Part shown: piece after piece, positions 5,974 to 6,298 of the stretch
Layout of the letters: each line of letters begins with the position of its first letter
How positions within the stretch are numbered: the stretch's first letter is position 1
From: Spirochaetia bacterium
Lineage (GTDB): Bacteria; Spirochaetota; Leptospiria; Leptospirales; Leptonemataceae
Length of the DNA stretch: 6,298 nt
NCBI GenBank assembly: GCA_029880625.1
Contig: JAOUOA010000180.1
Coordinates: forward strand, 1 to 6,298
Direction: 5' to 3'
The notes under the pieces: model-generated
Seen by the model: only the letters and a program-made list of their open reading frames with translations
Told to the model about the DNA's origin: nothing
Database searches by the model: none
Made by a program: the position numbers and the translations under genes

Positions 5974-6298
5974 GGGACACCTCCGGCCAGTGTCTGTACA
6001 TATCGCCCAGTTTGTAAAAAATAATCACAAAAGCATCGCGCATAAGAGGAATCAAAACGGGCGTAACTGTAAGTATAACAAGAAGGCCTACAATAATATT
6101 AATCTGGATACCCATATTCATTAAGTTCATCTGCGGAGCCGCCCTGCCGAGAAGCCCCAGAGCGACAGAGGAAATAAAGACAATTCCGATAATTGGGATC
6201 CCTATTTTTAATGCAGTAACAAACATAACTCCGAATGCTTCATCCAGATATTGAACAACCCCGCCAGTCGTCTGCAGATCTAGAGAAAATGCAGGAAT
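5963..6298 (-). CDS. fliR: Flagellar export-gate protein FliR, C-terminal part (5' end outside window)
   Basis: The frame is open from the right window edge to a TGA at 5965-5963 and gives the last 111 residues of FliR, a membrane protein of about 260 residues in the FliP-FliQ-FliR export-gate core. The diagnostic stretch is SVALGLLGRAAPQMNLMNMG (fragment residues 44-63), a typical FliR loop and helix boundary. Two long hydrophobic segments flank it, at about 28-50 and 66-88, and a short polar tail ends in HWPEVSHAL. The ATG at 6226 is internal, since family similarity continues upstream of it to the edge. The stop lies 11 bases inside the next gene, flhB, which is the usual tight fliR-flhB arrangement. 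About 150 N-terminal residues are missing. Confidence 0.93.
   Translation of the reverse strand: MPAFSLDLQTTGGVVQYLDEAFGVMFVTALKIGIPIIGIVFISSVALGLLGRAAPQMNLMNMGIQINIIVGLLVILTVTPVLIPLMRDAFVIIFYKLGDMYRHWPEVSHAL
5980..5984 (-). promoter_or_regulatory. Ribosome binding site GGAGG deciding the flhB start
   Basis: GGAGG reads on the minus strand at 5984-5980, 6 bases before the ATG at 5973-5971 and inside the last codons of fliR. It supports the long form of FlhB over any start closer to the conserved domain. Confidence 0.75.

Noticed and set aside
1..6298. tRNA, rRNA, CRISPR, insertion sequence or defence-type system
   Set aside because: No clover-leaf, repeat array, transposase motif or terminal inverted repeats were seen. 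Almost all of the window is accounted for by six core genes.

Overview
All genes in this window lie on the minus strand. They form two blocks: the end of a flagellar export-gate operon (fliR-flhB-flhA, right to left) and a set of type II fatty-acid synthesis genes (fabD, a FabI-like enoyl-ACP reductase, fabA). The organism is a flagellated bacterium. The FlhB N-terminal stretch that includes the residues AAEDEGRTEDPT resembles spirochaete FlhB as I remember it, and the fliR-flhB-flhA order fits, so a spirochaete is my best guess. The genus cannot be named from the sequence, and the phylum call is an inference.

Region by region, in transcription order: the C-terminal 111 residues of FliR (6298-5963) overlap the start of flhB by 11 bases. 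FlhB (5973-4687) carries an unusually long N-terminal extension. It overlaps flhA (4690-2576) by 4 bases (ATGA). A 120-base gap follows, holding a short GC hairpin with a T8 run. fabD (2455-1526) follows with a TTG start. After an 81-base AT-rich gap comes the FabI-like reductase (1444-503), also with a TTG start. fabA begins only 4 bases after the reductase stop codon and runs off the left edge with about a dozen C-terminal residues missing.

FliR, FlhB and FlhA are three parts of the same inner-membrane export apparatus. FlhB cleaves itself at NPTH to switch substrate class, and FlhA is the large proton-coupled export component whose cytoplasmic domain docks substrates and chaperones. FabD loads malonyl groups onto ACP, FabA dehydrates beta-hydroxyacyl-ACP and may isomerise the C10 intermediate toward unsaturated fatty acids, and the reductase completes the elongation cycle.

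This is mostly core-genome content, and I see no undescribed defence or mobile system. Points worth a second look are a run of nine G inside flhA (candidate slipped-strand switch), the hybrid-looking enoyl reductase with an insertion of about 55 residues, the FlhB extension with three cysteines, and the flagellar-to-fatty-acid gene junction.
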